NCBI RefSeq assembly: GCF_003597395.2 | Contig: NC_133773.1 | Location: 65,769,716 to 65,833,715 of the forward strand | DNA from: Chelonoidis abingdonii | Taxonomy: Eukaryota > Chordata > Testudines > Testudinidae | Direction: 5' to 3' | DNA length: 64,000 nucleotides | Shown: positions 62,505 to 64,000 of the stretch, piece after piece | Layout: the number at the start of each line of letters is the position of its first letter | Position numbering within the stretch: the first letter of the stretch is position 1 | Position numbers and translations under genes: made by a program | The notes under the pieces: generated by a model | What the model was told of the DNA's origin: nothing | What the model saw: the letters and a program-made list of their open reading frames with translations, nothing else | Database searches by the model: none

Positions 62505-62703
62505 CAGATGCTCCCTGGGATACACAAACTGACTTACGCAAATCTGCATTTACAGAAAAAGTTCTGTAAGCTTTTCCTTTTTTTTTCTTTCTTTTTTTTT
62601 TTTTTTTGGCATAATTGTCAGGTGCACTTTCCTGACTTATGCAAAATTCGACTTACGCAAGGCGTTCTGGAACAGAATGCTTGCATAAGTCGAGGAACAT
62701 CTT
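62505..62703. mobile_element. Mariner-like MITE with GACTTAYGCAA inverted ends
   Basis: The left part CAGATGCTCC..GACTTACGCAA and the right part read inward AGATGTTCCTCGACTTATGCAA are inverted repeats next to TA dinucleotides. A T-rich tract at 62575-62608 interrupts the middle. Confidence 0.5.
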
Positions 62704-62814
62704 TATCAGCTTCAGGATGAGCGGGTCCCTGTTCCCTGGATAGCCAAACAAAGGCTACTCCAGAACAATCAAGACACCTGACGCCAATTAACCGGTTAAG
62801 GTAAAAAGAAAAGG

Positions 62815-64000
62815 AATACTTGTGGCACCTTAGAAACTAACAAATTTATTTGAGCATAAGCTTTCATGGGCTACAGCCCACTTCATCGGATGCATGCAGT
62901 GGAAAATATAGTAGGAACACACACACACACACCATGAAACAATGGGTGTTACCATATATACTCTAACAAGAGTGATCAGTTAAGGTGAACTATTACCAGC
63001 AGGAGAGAGAGAAACTTTTTGTAGTAGTAATCAAAATGGTCCATTTGCAGCAGTTGACAAGAAGGTATGAGGAACAGTGTGGGGGGTGGGAATAAATATA
63101 GGGAAATAGTTTTACTTTGTGTAATGACCCATCCACTCCCAGTCTTTATTCAAGCCTAATTTAACGGTGTCCATTTTGCAAGTAAATTCCAATTCAGCAG
63201 TCTCTCATTGGAGTCTGTTTCTGAAGTTTTTTTGTTGTAATATTGTGACTTTGAGGTCTGTAATCGGGTGACCAGGGAGACTGAAGTGTTCTCTGACTAG
63301 TTTTTGAATGTTATAATTCTTGACATCTGATTTGTGTCCATTTATTCTTTTACATAGAGACTGTCCGGTTTGGCCAATGAACATGGCAGAGGGACATTGC
63401 TGGCACATATCACATTGGTAGATGTGCAGGTGAATGAGCCTCTGATAGTATGGCTGATGTGATTAGATCCTATGATGATATCTCCTGAATAGATATGTGG
63501 ACAGCGTTGGCAACAGGCTTTGTTACAAGGATAGGTTCCTGGGTTAGTGTTTTTGTTGTGTGGTCTGTGGTTGCTGGTGAGTATGTGCTTCAGCTTGGGG
63601 GGCTGTCTGTAAGCAAGGACTGGGCTGTCTCCCAAGATCTGTGAGTGATGGATTGTCCTTCAGGATAGCTTATAGATCCTAAGTTGTCTTTTTTTCTTTC
63701 CTGCTGGTAATAGCTCACCTTAACTGATCACTCTCGTTAGAGTGTGTATGGTAACACCCATTGTTTCATGTTCTCTGTGTGTGTGATTTTTTTATATATA
63801 TATATCCACTTGTTTTTCCAGGTCTTCTTGAGTCTGGGATGTAATGTGGAGTTGGTCTATTTCAAGCTGTGAGAGCAGCTTCCACTTTACTATGTTGAAG
63901 CATTGGGTAACTAGCTGTTTCTCAGTAAGTGTGGATGTAGGTCTTTTGTCCATCCATAGTCCCTTCATACGTTTCATATATCCCCTCTCATTAGGTCTAC
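62815..64000 (-). mobile_element. Penelope-like element, 3' part with GIY-YIG endonuclease remnant, cut by window edge
   Basis: On the minus strand, 63635-63342 reads HRPHNKNTNPGTYPCNKACC and QRCPHIYSGDIIIGSNHISH. After a frameshift, 63408-63205 reads CQQCPSAMFIGQTGQSLCKR followed by INGHKSDVKNY. This is the Cys motif plus GIY-YIG-type endonuclease of Penelope-like elements. The noncoding 3' part (63180-62915) contains a CA tract (62920-62932) and ends in the terminal sequence 62815-62912. The reverse transcriptase should lie upstream, to the right of 64000. It is decayed by frameshift and stops. Confidence 0.7.

Larger units (their letters stand above)
32073..64000 (+). other. FNIP2: FNIP2 intron 1 (incomplete)
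   Basis: The intron starts with a consensus donor and runs past the right edge. No ORF here resembles a FNIP2 exon. Ordinary non-repeat sequence alternates with the mobile elements listed separately. The stretches 32260-33690, 33910-34330, 34440-35280, 40214-42400, 43160-44640, 44750-48230, 48380-49120, 49210-49855, 50090-50640 and 53600-61240 hold nothing else I can name. Confidence 0.8.

Noticed and set aside
1..64000. CRISPR arrays, operons or bacterial insertion sequences
   Set aside because: No regularly spaced direct repeats and no prokaryotic gene organisation. All evidence points to vertebrate nuclear DNA.

Overview
The window is nuclear DNA from a reptile, most likely a turtle. It contains spliced vertebrate genes, long introns and a repeat load typical of turtle genomes: CR1 LINEs, hAT-like transposons with 8-bp target-site duplications, Penelope-like elements, a tyrosine-recombinase (DIRS-like) retroelement, solo LTRs, and old MIR and L2 relics. 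I see no prokaryotic features. The species call is inference from repeat families as I know them; no alignment was run.

Two protein-coding genes are supported, arranged head to head. On the minus strand, positions 1-23225 hold the 5' part of PPID (cyclophilin 40). Seven coding exons (23159-23225, 18304-18444, 16502-16608, 12728-12916, 11254-11376, 9105-9211, 731-872) join in frame into 292 codons. They cover the complete peptidyl-prolyl isomerase domain, the linker and the first part of the TPR domain. The remaining 3' exons lie beyond the left edge. On the plus strand, FNIP2 starts at 31978. Only coding exon 1 (31978-32072) is visible, and intron 1 fills the rest of the window. The order PPID(-) then FNIP2(+) agrees with the amniote arrangement as I recall it.

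Region by region: PPID introns (1-23158) carry a hAT-like element with an exact 8-bp duplication (1014-1879), a CR1 relic (3530-5205), a 125-bp-arm foldback of Penelope terminal sequence (7894-8188), a CR1 tail (9481-9735), a solo LTR with a 5-bp duplication (10452-10876) and a DIRS-like relic bounded by inverted terminal repeats (about 13776-15820). The PPID promoter and first exon sit in a CpG-rich block (about 22560-23360). The 8.7-kb space between the genes holds an L2-type reverse-transcriptase relic, MIR and foldback repeats. FNIP2's 5' end lies in a second CpG-rich block (about 31600-32250). FNIP2 intron 1 contains a nearly whole but rearranged CR1 (35700-40213) with a hAT-like insertion and an internal inverted duplication, two Penelope fragments encoding GIY-YIG endonuclease remnants (42409-43150; 62815 to the right edge), a pure (GT)40 tract, LTR-like and GC-rich repeats, and a long stretch (about 54000-61240) with few recognisable repeats.

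The two genes do not form a pathway. Cyclophilin 40 is an Hsp90 co-chaperone isomerase. FNIP2 partners folliculin in nutrient/mTORC1 and AMPK signalling and is also an Hsp90 co-chaperone in published work, so both products touch the Hsp90 machine. I found no convincing new biological system. The most unusual structures are the Penelope foldback, the DIRS-like relic and the inverted CR1.
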